In this document: positions 1-9,529 of the stretch, one piece after another | How the letters are laid out: every line of letters starts with the position of its first letter | How positions within the stretch are numbered: position 1 is the first letter of the stretch | NCBI GenBank assembly: GCA_964627535.1 | Contig: CAZVJW010000001.1 | Coordinates: 1 to 64,000 of the forward strand | DNA from: UBA1447 sp964627535 | Lineage (GTDB): Bacteria; Bacillota; Clostridia; Oscillospirales; Acutalibacteraceae | Length of the DNA stretch: 64,000 nt | Direction of reading: 5' to 3' | Translations under genes and position numbers: made by a program | The notes under the pieces: model-generated | What the model was told of the DNA's origin: nothing | What the model saw: only the letters and a program-made list of their open reading frames with translations | Databases searched by the model: none

Positions 1-7
1 CAAAAGA

Positions 8-53
8 GGGGCTGTATCAAAACGCTGAAAGTTCAGCGGAAAGATACAGCCCC
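8..53 (-). terminator. Nested hairpin, probable operon terminator
   Basis: A perfect 11-bp inverted repeat (GGGGCTGTATC at 8-18, GATACAGCCCC at 43-53) encloses a second 5-bp stem (24-28 with 33-37). It lies just beyond the stop codon of the minus-strand metallophosphoesterase gene. On the minus strand it is followed by a short T-rich run (TCTTTTG). It probably ends the long minus-strand gene run. The U-tract is modest, so the terminator role is inferred. Confidence 0.6.
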
Positions 54-84
54 TTAAAATAATTTGATAGCCAAGGACCGGATG

Positions 85-1254
85 CTAAACGAAAAACATA
101 ATTACCGGGCATAGACATATAGCGATCATCAGCGGAATTTTTTCATCGGCATTAAAAATAAATTCCAATTTAGCTTTTAATCCTGTACCCATAAGATCAT
201 AGTAATTCAGTGTATATGTTTTATAGCTTTGCGAGTCATTCTCATCAATTACAAATACTCTTACGCCTCTTTTATCGTCACCATATGAACGAAAAGCGGC
301 GCCCGGCGTTTGAATAATATCTACTCCGCGCAGATTACCGATAAAAGAATTGATATGGTCATGGCCAAAGACTACAGCTTTTACATCGCCTTGGGCAGAA
401 ATTGTATCAAGCTGCCCGAAATTTTTCTGAGTAACACATGGGCCTTCACCCAAATCTCCTGTCGCTTTTTCGGTATTCAGAATATAGTATTTGCCGTCCT
501 TTTCAACAGCGCCTTTAGCACACTTGTCGACCTCTGTCAGAAGCTCATAGGTTTCGGGAATAGGAATATGCTGGAACATTAAGGACATAACCGCCTCTCC
601 GCCGTTTTGCGCACGGAGCTCATCACTTTTAAATTTATACCAATCAAGTGCTTCGAAGCTTACATATTCAAAGTAATTACCGTTTTCATCTTTTCCGGCG
701 GATTCCATCAGCCAAAGGTTATAGGATATCTTTTTTCCATCCGAACTCGATATCGGCAGATTAAAAGTGCTTCTTCCGATTGACGGGTTTTCATCGTTGA
801 ACCCGATACAATTTGAATAACGGCGATAAATTTTGATCTGCTCCTCTTTTGAAATACCGCATTGATCATCATGGTTGCCAAATGTTACAGCAAAAGGTAT
901 ACCTCTGACTTCAAGCGGTTTAATAATTGCATCAAGGGCAGTTACAAGAATTTCACATTTTTTTTCATAACTTTTGTTTTCACCGATCCTTCCAAGTATA
1001 TTGTCACCGGTGAAAATGACCAAATCAGGCCGAACTTTGTCATAGGCCGCATTCAGCATATCAATCATCGCTTTCCGCGGATTTTGATTGTCCTGCGGAT
1101 CCGCGACTTGCATAACGGTAAATTTACCATCGGGATTAAATTTCAAGCTTCCGTTCGCCTCATTTCTGTTTTCCGCAAAGGATATTATTACCATCGTGGT
1201 CATAATAGAACCTATTAATGTTAATGCAATAATCCCTTTTATACCTTTTTTCAT
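85..1254 (-). CDS. Membrane-anchored calcineurin-like metallophosphoesterase
   Basis: This 389-residue protein belongs to the calcineurin-like metallophosphoesterase superfamily (dinuclear metal phosphoesterases). The metal-binding blocks appear in order: VADPQD (D52), TGDN, FGNHDD, an isolated QHIP histidine and VVFGHDH. A hydrophobic N-terminal segment (about residues 6-27) looks like a signal peptide or anchor, and a second hydrophobic stretch closes the C-terminus, so the enzyme domain is probably outside the membrane. The ATG at 1254 was chosen because AAGGAG lies 9 bases upstream; the ATG at 1263 abuts that site. It is the last gene of the minus-strand run, ending before a hairpin. The substrate is unknown; phosphodiester or nucleotide cleavage at the cell surface is typical of such proteins. 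Confidence 0.82.
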   Translation of the reverse strand: MKKGIKGIIALTLIGSIMTTMVIISFAENRNEANGSLKFNPDGKFTVMQVADPQDNQNPRKAMIDMLNAAYDKVRPDLVIFTGDNILGRIGENKSYEKKCEILVTALDAIIKPLEVRGIPFAVTFGNHDDQCGISKEEQIKIYRRYSNCIGFNDENPSIGRSTFNLPISSSDGKKISYNLWLMESAGKDENGNYFEYVSFEALDWYKFKSDELRAQNGGEAVMSLMFQHIPIPETYELLTEVDKCAKGAVEKDGKYYILNTEKATGDLGEGPCVTQKNFGQLDTISAQGDVKAVVFGHDHINSFIGNLRGVDIIQTPGAAFRSYGDDKRGVRVFVIDENDSQSYKTYTLNYYDLMGTGLKAKLEFIFNADEKIPLMIAICLCPVIMFFV

Positions 1255-1307
1255 ACCCAACATCTCCTTTTCTCAGATACCGGCTCATATCTTGCCGGAT
1301 TTATCGA

Positions 1308-2201
1308 TCATTCACTTTTTAATGCTTTCGAAGTTCCGTTTCTGCTGCTTCGCTGGGATAAGATAACTGAGCCAAATGTCAACGCGCTGCCAACCCACAT
1401 AAGAGGTGTGAAATTATCCTTGAAAATAATGACTGAAAGTATACAGCCAATCACGCACTCCAGACTCATTATCAGAGAAGCATGTGAAGGAGTTGTGTAT
1501 TTTTGAGCAACGGTCTGCACAAGATATGCAACGCATGTGCTAAGTATGCCTAAATATAAAATTGAGCCAACTGTTTGCATGTTCATATGCTTTGGTGCAT
1601 CCTCAAATAACAGTGCCGCGGCCAGGCTGATAACGGCGCATACCGTCATCTGCACAATGGTCAGTACAATTGTATCATGTTTTTTTGAATAGATTCCAAG
1701 CAGAGAAATCTGAACGGCGAAAAGAAAACCGCATATTAAGGTTAAGATATCCCCGATATTAACATTACCGAAGCTGCCGTCATACATAAGCATTGCGATA
1801 CCCGCAAAGCATGAGAAAGCAGCGGCTATTTGGGTTGCCTTTGGTTTTGTTTTTATCATCACCCAAAAAATAAACGGAACAAGAACAACATAAGCTGAGG
1901 TAAGCAAAGCGTTTTTGCTTGCGGTGGTGTACTGAATACCAATTGTTTGAAATGCAAATGCTAAATAGATGAACAATCCTGAAATTGCACCGGCAATCAA
2001 ACTGCTTCGATTGATTAAAGTCAGCTTTTTATAGAAAACAACACTGATAATTACAGCCGCTACAAAAAATCTCGCTGCCATAAGCCAAAGCGGAGAGATA
2101 TATTCCAACGAATTTTTTACCACGATAAAGGCTGCGCCCCAAATTAAAGCAACCATAAGCAGGCTCATCTCGGAAATGATTGTTTTATTTTTAAACTTCA
2201 T
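1308..2201 (-). CDS. DMT-superfamily (EamA) transporter
   Basis: This 297-residue integral membrane protein has about ten hydrophobic segments arranged as two EamA repeats, the layout of drug/metabolite transporters. The first helix carries the typical WGAAFIVVK-like block, and the second repeat carries the SLECVIGCILSVIIF block usual for EamA proteins. A GAGG ribosome site sits 5 bases before the ATG. The start overlaps the end of the upstream oxidoreductase gene by 11 bases, which suggests translational coupling. EamA proteins export or import small metabolites such as amino acids or sugars. Nothing in the sequence fixes the substrate or direction. Confidence 0.85.
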   Translation of the reverse strand: MKFKNKTIISEMSLLMVALIWGAAFIVVKNSLEYISPLWLMAARFFVAAVIISVVFYKKLTLINRSSLIAGAISGLFIYLAFAFQTIGIQYTTASKNALLTSAYVVLVPFIFWVMIKTKPKATQIAAAFSCFAGIAMLMYDGSFGNVNIGDILTLICGFLFAVQISLLGIYSKKHDTIVLTIVQMTVCAVISLAAALLFEDAPKHMNMQTVGSILYLGILSTCVAYLVQTVAQKYTTPSHASLIMSLECVIGCILSVIIFKDNFTPLMWVGSALTFGSVILSQRSSRNGTSKALKSE

Positions 2202-3180
2202 TGAACCTCACAACCGCATTATTTCTATGAGCAGTATAAGCCATTTCCAGCAACTCGGACAAATTTCTTGCTGCATCAAGACCGAATTCTATCAGTGTTC
2301 CTTTAATGCAAGCATCAAGGAACATAATTATCGGATTGGGTAATGCTTTCGGAAGACTTGTGACCGGGATATAACCTTTATTTATATCCTTTAACACGGA
2401 ACTTGTAAGCATAAGCTGCTGACCATCGCGGTCAATTAATGTGCCTTCAGTGCCGTAGATTTCGAAGGATGACGGCGTGTTATAGGATACAAGCGATGTT
2501 TCAACAACAGCGATGCATTTGTTTTCAAATTCAATCAGATTAACAGCGTTGTCTTCAACTTCTCTGCCGGTTATTGTATTATACATTGATGTTACTCTTT
2601 TTGGTTTTCCGCACAAATAACTGACGCCGTACATTGGGTGACAGCCTAAATCCATCATCGCGCCGCCGCCCGCCATGCTTTCATCATACCAATAATCCGG
2701 CAGCCAATTTGCTGTTGAGCCGTTATGCCCGTTTCTTATCCTGATAAGGGTTATTTGTCCCAGCAATCCGTCTTCAATGGCTTTTTTTGCGAATAATGTT
2801 TCGGGACGGCATCGCCAAGGCATAGATATAAGAAATTTAACATTGTTTTCAATAACAGCAGACGCGATTTCATCGCATTCGGCAGTTGTTGGCGCAAGTG
2901 CTTTTTCGGTAAATATTGATTTGCCGGCTTTTGCCGCTTTTATAATTACTTGCTTGTGCATCGCGGTTGGAGCGCAGCATGCAACAGCGTCAACATCAGC
3001 CCTTGCCAACAGCTTGTCGAGATCGGATTCAAATTCAGCGCCGATATCTTTTGCCCATAATGCGCCTCTTTCGGAATTTTCATCCCAAACACATGTAATA
3101 TTCGCACCGTATTCTTTGATTTGCTTCGCATATCCTTCTGCATGGACATGCCATTTACTTAACATCGCAACATTCAGCAT
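2191..3180 (-). CDS. Gfo/Idh/MocA family oxidoreductase
   Basis: This 329-residue protein has the Gfo/Idh/MocA layout: an N-terminal NAD(P)-binding Rossmann half (residues 1 to about 120) and a C-terminal alpha/beta half. The EKALAPT block matches the family EKP motif, in which the lysine contacts cofactor and substrate; here alanine replaces the proline. The GGGAMMDLGCHPMYG segment matches the family substrate-binding loop with its histidine. These enzymes oxidise or reduce hydroxyls of sugars, inositols or their derivatives. An AAGGGG site precedes the ATG by 8 bases. It sits between a phosphohexomutase and a DMT transporter, so a role in sugar metabolism is plausible, but the substrate is unknown. 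Confidence 0.85.
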   Translation of the reverse strand: MLNVAMLSKWHVHAEGYAKQIKEYGANITCVWDENSERGALWAKDIGAEFESDLDKLLARADVDAVACCAPTAMHKQVIIKAAKAGKSIFTEKALAPTTAECDEIASAVIENNVKFLISMPWRCRPETLFAKKAIEDGLLGQITLIRIRNGHNGSTANWLPDYWYDESMAGGGAMMDLGCHPMYGVSYLCGKPKRVTSMYNTITGREVEDNAVNLIEFENKCIAVVETSLVSYNTPSSFEIYGTEGTLIDRDGQQLMLTSSVLKDINKGYIPVTSLPKALPNPIIMFLDACIKGTLIEFGLDAARNLSELLEMAYTAHRNNAVVRFNEV

Positions 3181-3206
3181 AGTGATTCCCCTTTATAAAT
3201 AATATT

Positions 3207-4727
3207 TTAGTTAATTGCCTCTGTTAAAAATTTTATATCCAGCTTTTCAAATCTTTTTAGAACTTCATAGAGAGATGTAAGCATTACCGCTGTGCCGCCT
3301 TCTGCAGCGCTTTCCGTATTTAGTACCATAACCGGGTCGTGAACACTCAAACGCAGCAAGAACCATCCGTTGCCGTTATTTTCATCCGTGGAGACTCTTA
3401 TTCCCTCGTAATTTTCTTTTGCTGCTTTCCATCCGTCTTTTTCTGATGCTAATTTCTCTAAGGTTTCTATAATCTGCTCTCCATAATTTTTATAATCATC
3501 CCTTAATATATTAAACCTGATTTCTATATTTTCCGCCGGTTCTTTAAGGGACGAAATTATATCTTCCAAACTCTTGTTTTGCTTGCCGATTAATGCCATT
3601 TTTATGATTAATTTTGTTATCAAATAGGCACCGTCGTCTAAAAAGTAATTATCACTGAATGAAGCATGCCCGGATGTTTCTATTGCCAAAGGACAATTTA
3701 TCCCATTGTCCGTCAGCTCCTTTTGTTTGTTGATTATATTATTATATCCTCTTTTATACCGCAGATGATGTCCGCCGTGTGCTTTAATAAACGATGTTAA
3801 ACCATCAGAGGTTATACTGTCTGTTACAATCATAGCGCCTTCATTGTTTTCCAGTGTTATCGCTGCCGCTAGCGCTACAAGACGGTTGCGGTTTATCTCA
3901 AATCCACCCTTCCCGACACAGCCGGCGCGGTCAACATCCGTATCGAATATTACACCGAAATCAGCATTGCTATTAATTACTGCATTACTTATCGATTCCA
4001 TTGCTTCGTTATTTTCCGGATTGGGAGCGTGATTTGGGAATGTGCCGTCAGGCTCCAGAAACTGGCTTCCTGAAATATCCGCGCCTAACGGTTCAAGAAC
4101 CTTAGTTGCATAAAAACCGCCTACACCGTTCCCCGCGTCAACAGCGATTTTATAGCCGCGTAATGGTCTGAAATAATCCGTGTCATTCACTCCACGGCAT
4201 ATCATTTCTCTCAAGTTCGCTGAATATGTATTCATATAATCAACAGTTGCAACATCTCCTGCTTCCCTTGCAGCAACGAAATCTTCATTCGCAGCAAATT
4301 CAAGAATTTCGTCAATATTTTTGCCTTCCAATCCACCGGCGCGGGTAAAAAACTTCAGGCCGTTGCGGTCATACGGATGATGGCTTGCGGTTATTTGAAT
4401 CGCTCCGCTGCATTTTAAATCAACTGTCGTCATAAACATTGCCGGGGTTGAGGATAGACCGCAGTCAAGAGTTTTTATCCCTAACCCGCTCAATTTATCT
4501 ATAACGCTTTTTTTAATTTGCTGGGCGGATATTCGCGAGTCGTGACCGACTGAAACAAGAAGTTCCTTATAACTTTTATTTGTGTTTCTGCTTAGCCAAA
4601 TGGCATATCCCATCGTTATCCGTGAAACTACAACGTTGCTTAAATACAATTGATTGTCACCGCAAGCTATACCATAACCGCGTATGTCACTGCCGCTTTT
4701 AAAAATGGACCATCTTTTATCCGTCAT
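3207..4727 (-). CDS. Phosphomannomutase/phosphoglucomutase
   Basis: This 506-residue protein is an alpha-D-phosphohexomutase, interconverting hexose 1- and 6-phosphates through a phosphoserine. The catalytic loop TASHHP places the phosphoserine at S115. The Mg2+ loop DTDVDR supplies D262, D264 and D266. The sugar-binding loop reads ETSGH near residue 350, where most members have EMSGH. The C-terminal phosphate-binding domain is present, and the length is close to that of the larger PMM/PGM proteins. It could provide hexose 1-phosphate for exopolysaccharide or wall sugars, and it shares a strand with galactokinase. AGGAG lies 8 bases before the ATG. Glucose versus mannose preference cannot be read from the sequence. 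Confidence 0.87.
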   Translation of the reverse strand: MTDKRWSIFKSGSDIRGYGIACGDNQLYLSNVVVSRITMGYAIWLSRNTNKSYKELLVSVGHDSRISAQQIKKSVIDKLSGLGIKTLDCGLSSTPAMFMTTVDLKCSGAIQITASHHPYDRNGLKFFTRAGGLEGKNIDEILEFAANEDFVAAREAGDVATVDYMNTYSANLREMICRGVNDTDYFRPLRGYKIAVDAGNGVGGFYATKVLEPLGADISGSQFLEPDGTFPNHAPNPENNEAMESISNAVINSNADFGVIFDTDVDRAGCVGKGGFEINRNRLVALAAAITLENNEGAMIVTDSITSDGLTSFIKAHGGHHLRYKRGYNNIINKQKELTDNGINCPLAIETSGHASFSDNYFLDDGAYLITKLIIKMALIGKQNKSLEDIISSLKEPAENIEIRFNILRDDYKNYGEQIIETLEKLASEKDGWKAAKENYEGIRVSTDENNGNGWFLLRLSVHDPVMVLNTESAAEGGTAVMLTSLYEVLKRFEKLDIKFLTEAIN

Positions 4728-4738
4728 AACAAAGTCTC

Positions 4739-5428
4739 CTATTCTCCCAATGAAACATAGTCATCTGATATGCATTTTAAAAAATTATACATGGAAGTGA
4801 ATCCGCAGTATGCGGCTTTAAGATCGTTAATTATTTTATTGCTTTCAAGAACGCTTAAATCATTTGATTGAGTAATAAAATAGAAACTCTTAACATTGTA
4901 ATATTCTTTCAACGCCGTTGCAACATCAGTTTTCTTCTCTTTTTTGTAGTATTCCGCTTGGAACTTTGCGCCTTTTTCCTCAACCATGCGAACAGCTTTC
5001 AAAAATTCTTCGGGGTGTTCAATCAACGCTTTGCGGTAAAGGTCCATATAACGAGGTGTTATATCAAAGCAACTGACCCCATACGAATAACCTCCCGGGG
5101 TTATCTCAAACCACATGCAAGGATAATTGGGCCATTCCGTTTTTGGACGCATGAACATAATCCAGATATTTTCACGATAAAGGGTCTTGTCTTTTGAGAA
5201 TCGTGTGTCTCGCCTTATTCTTGAAATCATTTTTACGGGATTCAGGTTCATCAAATCATCAATTTTATACATTTCTCCCGCAATAATCTGCGCTATCTGT
5301 TGCATCGGCTGCAAAGCGAGCAACTTTAATTTTGCTTTGTTGGCATCGTAAAACTCCTTGGAATTATTAAACTTGTTTTGACCCAACAGCCAAAATGCTT
5401 CGCTTGTTATTCCATCGTATTTATTCAT
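4739..5428 (-). CDS. DUF2461 family protein
   Basis: This 229-residue protein resembles the DUF2461 (TIGR02453) family. The N-terminal block places a conserved FW and NK-containing segment near residues 10-30, followed by the IRRDTRFSKDKTLYRENIWI region typical of the family and a later GGYSYGVSCF block. No catalytic motif is known for these soluble proteins. The start shares one base with the stop of the upstream PLP-enzyme gene, and the next gene follows after 11 bases, so it is embedded in the operon. Its function is unknown. The family call rests on recall of the motif pattern. Confidence 0.75.
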   Translation of the reverse strand: MNKYDGITSEAFWLLGQNKFNNSKEFYDANKAKLKLLALQPMQQIAQIIAGEMYKIDDLMNLNPVKMISRIRRDTRFSKDKTLYRENIWIMFMRPKTEWPNYPCMWFEITPGGYSYGVSCFDITPRYMDLYRKALIEHPEEFLKAVRMVEEKGAKFQAEYYKKEKKTDVATALKEYYNVKSFYFITQSNDLSVLESNKIINDLKAAYCGFTSMYNFLKCISDDYVSLGE

Positions 5429-6690
5429 TATATAAAACCCTTTTCAAGCATTTCCTGTGCAGCTAACAGCACACCTGCTTTTGCGCTGTGAAAATTCAAC
5501 CCGCCCTGCATCCAAGCGGCGTAAGGATCACGAAGAGGAGCATCGGCTGAAAGCTCGATCGACGCGCCCATGGTAAAAGCACCTGCCGCCATAATGACCT
5601 CGTTTTCATATCCGGGCATATTCCACGGTTCCGGCACAACAAAAGAATCAACCGGCGCACCTTTCTGCATACCCTGGCAAAAAGCAATGAGTGCTCTCGG
5701 GTTTCCGAGCCGGACAGACTGAACAATATCAAAGCGTTCATCAAAGCTTTTCGGATTTACCTCAAAACCAAGTTCTTCAAAAAGAGCCGCTGTAAACACA
5801 GCCGTTTTTAATGCCTCGCCCGTGACATGCGGAGCGTTGAATATACCCATAAAAAGGCTTCGGTTCTGACCGAGTGTCGCTCCTACTTCCCGGCCAAGAC
5901 CCGGTGTAGTCATTCTGTAAGCGCACAGCTCAACCAAAGAAGCTTTTCCGGCTATGTAACCGCCTGTTTTTGCTATGCCGCCGCCGGCATTTTTAATCAA
6001 GGAACCGACGATAATGTCGGCATTAAAATCAGTCGGTTCTTGTGTTTGAACAAATTCACCATAGCAGTTGTCCACAACGACTATCGCGTTGCTTTGAGAC
6101 TTTACCATTCTCGTTATTTCACCGATTTCTTGAACAGAAAGGCTCGAACGAACGCTGTACCCACTGGAGCGCTGAATATAAACCAAGCGGACCTTTTGTT
6201 TTAATGCTTGCGATATTGCGGCCATATCCGGCTTGTTTTCGCTGTTTAATTCGAGCTGTTTATAATGAATGCCAAAGTCCTTAAGAGAACCCTGGCCTTC
6301 ACCCTTTATGCCAATTACCGGTTGCAGTGTATCATAAGGCGTTCCCGTAACACAAAGCATGGTGTCGTCCGGACGCAAAAGTCCGAAAAGGACAACCGAT
6401 ATGGTATGGGTGCCGCTGGCAAAACTATGGCGAACAAGTGCATCCTCGGCTCCGAAAGAATCGGCAAAAACACTGTCCAAAGCTGCGCGACCTCTATCGC
6501 CGTAGCCATAACCTGTGCTTTCAACAAAATGTGTCTCACTGACATCGTTCTTAATGAACGCGGAAAGCACTTTTAGCTGGTTATATTCTGTTATCTCTTC
6601 TATCGCTTTGAAAGGCTCAGCAATTTTCAACATAGCCTTTACACTGCAATCAAGGAGTTTTTCATCTATTTTAAAAAACTGCTGCCGCAT
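5428..6690 (-). CDS. Methionine gamma-lyase / aluminium-resistance family PLP enzyme
   Basis: This 420-residue fold-type I PLP enzyme belongs to the family often named methionine gamma-lyase family or aluminium resistance protein (PF06838). The PLP lysine is K233 in GSLIKNAGGG. The phosphate-binding segment ASGTHT lies near residue 91, and the cofactor aspartate is in VVVDNCYGEF near 207. It is often found near GlpQ or MiaA in Firmicutes, but here it lies among peptidase and sugar genes. The ATG at 6690 is chosen because GAAGG stands 7 bases before it; the upstream in-frame start at 6723 lies inside the preceding gene. True lyase activity is unproven for most members. Confidence 0.83.
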   Translation of the reverse strand: MRQQFFKIDEKLLDCSVKAMLKIAEPFKAIEEITEYNQLKVLSAFIKNDVSETHFVESTGYGYGDRGRAALDSVFADSFGAEDALVRHSFASGTHTISVVLFGLLRPDDTMLCVTGTPYDTLQPVIGIKGEGQGSLKDFGIHYKQLELNSENKPDMAAISQALKQKVRLVYIQRSSGYSVRSSLSVQEIGEITRMVKSQSNAIVVVDNCYGEFVQTQEPTDFNADIIVGSLIKNAGGGIAKTGGYIAGKASLVELCAYRMTTPGLGREVGATLGQNRSLFMGIFNAPHVTGEALKTAVFTAALFEELGFEVNPKSFDERFDIVQSVRLGNPRALIAFCQGMQKGAPVDSFVVPEPWNMPGYENEVIMAAGAFTMGASIELSADAPLRDPYAAWMQGGLNFHSAKAGVLLAAQEMLEKGFI

Positions 6691-6707
6691 CAAAATACCT
6701 TCATTTC

Positions 6708-7466
6708 TTAGACTAACACCCATTCTCCGGTCTTTACAAACCCGAGTTTGCTATAGAAATCAACTATGCCGTTTTTCGCACAAAGGAGCTCGGTTCTTTT
6801 CTTTTTTTCAGATGTCAATCCGGCAAGAGCTGTAACCAGAGAGCCTGCATATCCTTTTCCCCTATACTCCGGCAAGGTAGCAACCGCACCGATCAAAGCT
6901 GCTTTTTCAGTTTCAAACAGAATCATTGCGCAGGCAACCGGTTTAGCGTCTTCTTTGATGACTGCCGCACATGCTGTATTTTTTTTGAGTCTAAATAAAA
7001 CATCAGAAAGCCATTGCAGTTTTTCGGGTAAGCCGTCAAATCCGGAGCGATTCAGTATATCATATACATCGCATAATTCAAACTCGTTAAAAAAACAAAT
7101 ATCTTTATTTTCTGCTGATTTTTCATTGCCTTTGAATTCAACAACAAGTCCTGTTTTTTGCGGATCAAGATTTAATTTATCGCAAACAACCGCATCACAC
7201 ATTAAGCTTGAATATCCTGCAGCATCAATAAATTCTTTAAGTTATTCGAAGTCAGCATCTTCTTTGCAGCAAAGTGTCATATTACCGTCAATTATACACA
7301 CCGCAGAAAAAGCATATTCATCTTCATCCTGCATATAAAATAAAGCGAATGGATAATCCGTGTCATATGTCATAAAATATGCTGATATTCTTGTGCCGAA
7401 CACATCATGCATACATAATTCTAAAAATTCATCCTCCTGTTTTTGCAGCAATCTAAGCATTTGCAA
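6708..7466 (-). pseudogene. GNAT acetyltransferase gene interrupted by in-frame TAA
   Basis: Two open segments lie in the same frame. The first, 7466-7242, encodes 74 residues and ends at a TAA at 7244-7242. The frame then stays open for 13 codons before an ATG at 7202 and continues to 6708 (164 residues). Together they would make a GNAT of about 252 residues. The acetyl-CoA loop LPEYRGKGYAGSLV and the terminal FYSKLGFVKTGEW block lie in the second segment. One base change in the TAA would restore the gene, so this looks like a recent nonsense mutation or a sequencing error. The second segment has only a poor ribosome site, but it could still yield a truncated protein with an intact acetyl-CoA site. 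The 5' end overlaps the upstream M42 gene by 14 bases. Confidence 0.78.
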
Positions 7467-8472
7467 ATTCCTCAGCCAATACTTTTACAATCTTCGCTAC
7501 CTCACCAATGTCCGCTTCGCAAATCACGCATGAAGGCGAATGCAGATAACGGCAAGGTAATGAAACCGTCAGTGTACGGACTCCAGCTCTGCTCGAGTGA
7601 ATAGCGCCCGCATCGTTACCACCGGCAACAACTGTTTTTGGCTGAACCTTGATACCATGTTTTTCAGCTAATGTAAATGCCAATTCATAAAGCCCGCGGT
7701 CGTAAACTGTACTTTTGTCCATAAATGATATGACCGCTCCGGCCCCTAGCATACACACCTGTTTTTCTTTCGGAAGTCCGGCAATATCTGCCGCTGTGGT
7801 TGTTTCCACGACGATAGCATAATCCGGATCAACCGAAAAAGCTGCTGTTTTTGCGCCTCTTAAACCGACTTCCTCCTGAACCGTAAAAACGAAGCAAGTA
7901 TCATAATATAATTCACTTTTTAATATTTCCAGAAGAACCATACATCCCGCTCTGTCATCCAAGGCACGGCCTTTGATTAAACCTTCTCCGAATTCAACAA
8001 AATCAGAATCAAAAATTGCTGCATCGCCCGGGCTGACATACTTTTCCGCTTCAGTTTTATCTGAAGCACCTATGTCAATATATAAGGTGTCGTTTTCTGG
8101 GATATTGCATTTTTTATCTTCTTCCAACATATGCACAGGTTTTATCCCGACAACTCCACAGATACCTTTATCACCGATGATAACCTTTCTTCCAAGGATT
8201 ACACAGGTGTCTAATCCACCGACAGTTGCAAATTTCAGATAACCCTCATCCGTTACGAAGGTAATAACAAGTCCCACCTCATCCATGTGCGCAGCAAGCA
8301 TCACCTTGTTTTTTGGTATATACATTCCTTTTTTAAAGATAATCAGGTTACCTAACGCATCAACGCTATATTCCGACAGGCCTTCAATTTGTGCAATGAT
8401 GTAATCTCTTACATTTTCCTCTCTGCCTGATATTCCGGGCAGAGAGCAAAGTGTTTGAAGTGCTTTAAGCAT
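7453..8472 (-). CDS. M42 family metallo-aminopeptidase (first of a tandem pair)
   Basis: This 339-residue protein is an M42 (glutamyl aminopeptidase/FrvX) dinuclear metallopeptidase. The first metal motif AHMDEVG gives H62 and D64. ALDDRAG supplies the bridging aspartate, QEEVGLRGA the catalytic glutamates, and VETTT the region of another ligand. The late HSSRAGV and PCRYLHSP blocks carry the remaining metal histidine region. M42 enzymes form large tetrahedral assemblies that trim peptides. The ATG at 8472 has AAAGGAG 8 bases upstream and overlaps the end of the preceding M42 gene by 8 bases. An extra upstream in-frame start at 8529 lies inside that gene and lacks this site. It probably works with its neighbour in intracellular peptide degradation. 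Confidence 0.88.
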   Translation of the reverse strand: MLKALQTLCSLPGISGREENVRDYIIAQIEGLSEYSVDALGNLIIFKKGMYIPKNKVMLAAHMDEVGLVITFVTDEGYLKFATVGGLDTCVILGRKVIIGDKGICGVVGIKPVHMLEEDKKCNIPENDTLYIDIGASDKTEAEKYVSPGDAAIFDSDFVEFGEGLIKGRALDDRAGCMVLLEILKSELYYDTCFVFTVQEEVGLRGAKTAAFSVDPDYAIVVETTTAADIAGLPKEKQVCMLGAGAVISFMDKSTVYDRGLYELAFTLAEKHGIKVQPKTVVAGGNDAGAIHSSRAGVRTLTVSLPCRYLHSPSCVICEADIGEVAKIVKVLAEEFANA

Positions 8473-9502
8473 TTGATCCGCTCCTTTCCAGAATGTATTC
8501 AGACATAAGTCTTGCTGTATTCTCAACATCCTCTAAATCTATTATCTCAACACAAGTATGCATGTTTTTTAGCGGGATTGAAAGCAAAGCCACCTTTGTG
8601 CCTTTTCCCGATGTTTGAATTTCATCGGCATTGGTGCCGGTTCTGCCCCCCATAACTTCAAGTTGAAACGGAATTCTTATCGTCTCAGCAATGTTTTTCA
8701 GTTTTTTATACATAGCGTTGTCCAGTGTCGGAGAAATACCTATCATCGGGCCTTTGCCCAAATTTCCGCATTTCTCTTTTGGTATGTCCGGAGCCAACGC
8801 AAAGCTAACATCAACCGCAATTGATTCATCGGCCGCCGCGGAAAAGCTTCCTGCTTTCGACCCGCTGCCACCGGTTTCCTCCTGAACAGAAAACAGAACT
8901 GAAAGATGGCAATGACATTGTTTTTCTTTAAGTATTTCGAGACATCGCAAGATAACAGCTACGCCTGCTCTGTCGTCAAAAGCGGGGCCGCAAATTTTAT
9001 TGCCCAGAAGAACCGTATGTGAACCTTTCAGTGTTACTCTGTCACCAATGGCAACAAAGTTTATTGCTTTTTCTCTTGACATGCCGATATCAATAGATAG
9101 TTCATTAAAACTCTTTGCCCTCTTCTCATCCTCTTTTTTCGAGAGGTGCGGCGGTGTTGAAGTGACAACCCCAAAGATTGGTTGTTTCCCCCAAACAGTG
9201 ACTTCATGAGCGGCTAATATTCTAATGTCCATACCGCCGCATTTATCAACCATTAAAAAACCTGTTTCATCAATTGAAGTGACTATCATTCCGATTTGAT
9301 CAATATGGGCATCAAGAAGAATATGAATACCTCTACCGGAATTTTCACCTCTGATATTTCCCAAAGCGTCAACAGATACCGGCATATATTCTTCAAGCTT
9401 GTTTTTTGCATACTCAGCAGCTACATATTCATTTCCCGAAGGACCGTTTTCTTTTGAAAGTCCTTCAACAAGAGCTTTAAGTTTTTCGTAATCAAACATC
9501 AA
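8465..9502 (-). CDS. M42 family metallo-aminopeptidase (second of a tandem pair)
   Basis: This 345-residue protein is a second M42 metallopeptidase with the same motif order as its neighbour: LDAHIDQIGM (first metal ligands, near 70), AFDDRAGVAV (bridging aspartate), QEETGGSGS (catalytic glutamates), VDVS, and a late MHTCVEIIDLED block with the last metal histidine. The two proteins differ in the loops between these motifs, so they are likely paralogues with different peptide preferences, as M42 enzymes can be acidic, basic or hydrophobic aminopeptidases. The gene lies 27 bases after galactokinase and overlaps the next M42 gene by 8 bases, which indicates co-transcription. The side-chain specificity is unknown. 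Confidence 0.88.
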   Translation of the reverse strand: MMFDYEKLKALVEGLSKENGPSGNEYVAAEYAKNKLEEYMPVSVDALGNIRGENSGRGIHILLDAHIDQIGMIVTSIDETGFLMVDKCGGMDIRILAAHEVTVWGKQPIFGVVTSTPPHLSKKEDEKRAKSFNELSIDIGMSREKAINFVAIGDRVTLKGSHTVLLGNKICGPAFDDRAGVAVILRCLEILKEKQCHCHLSVLFSVQEETGGSGSKAGSFSAAADESIAVDVSFALAPDIPKEKCGNLGKGPMIGISPTLDNAMYKKLKNIAETIRIPFQLEVMGGRTGTNADEIQTSGKGTKVALLSIPLKNMHTCVEIIDLEDVENTARLMSEYILERSGSNA

Positions 9503-9529
9503 AATACTCCTAAATTGTCATTTTCGGAA

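Noticed and set aside
7242..7244. Recoding (readthrough) at the GNAT stop
   Set aside because: The codon is TAA, neither selenocysteine (TGA) nor pyrrolysine (TAG), and no recoding structure is seen.
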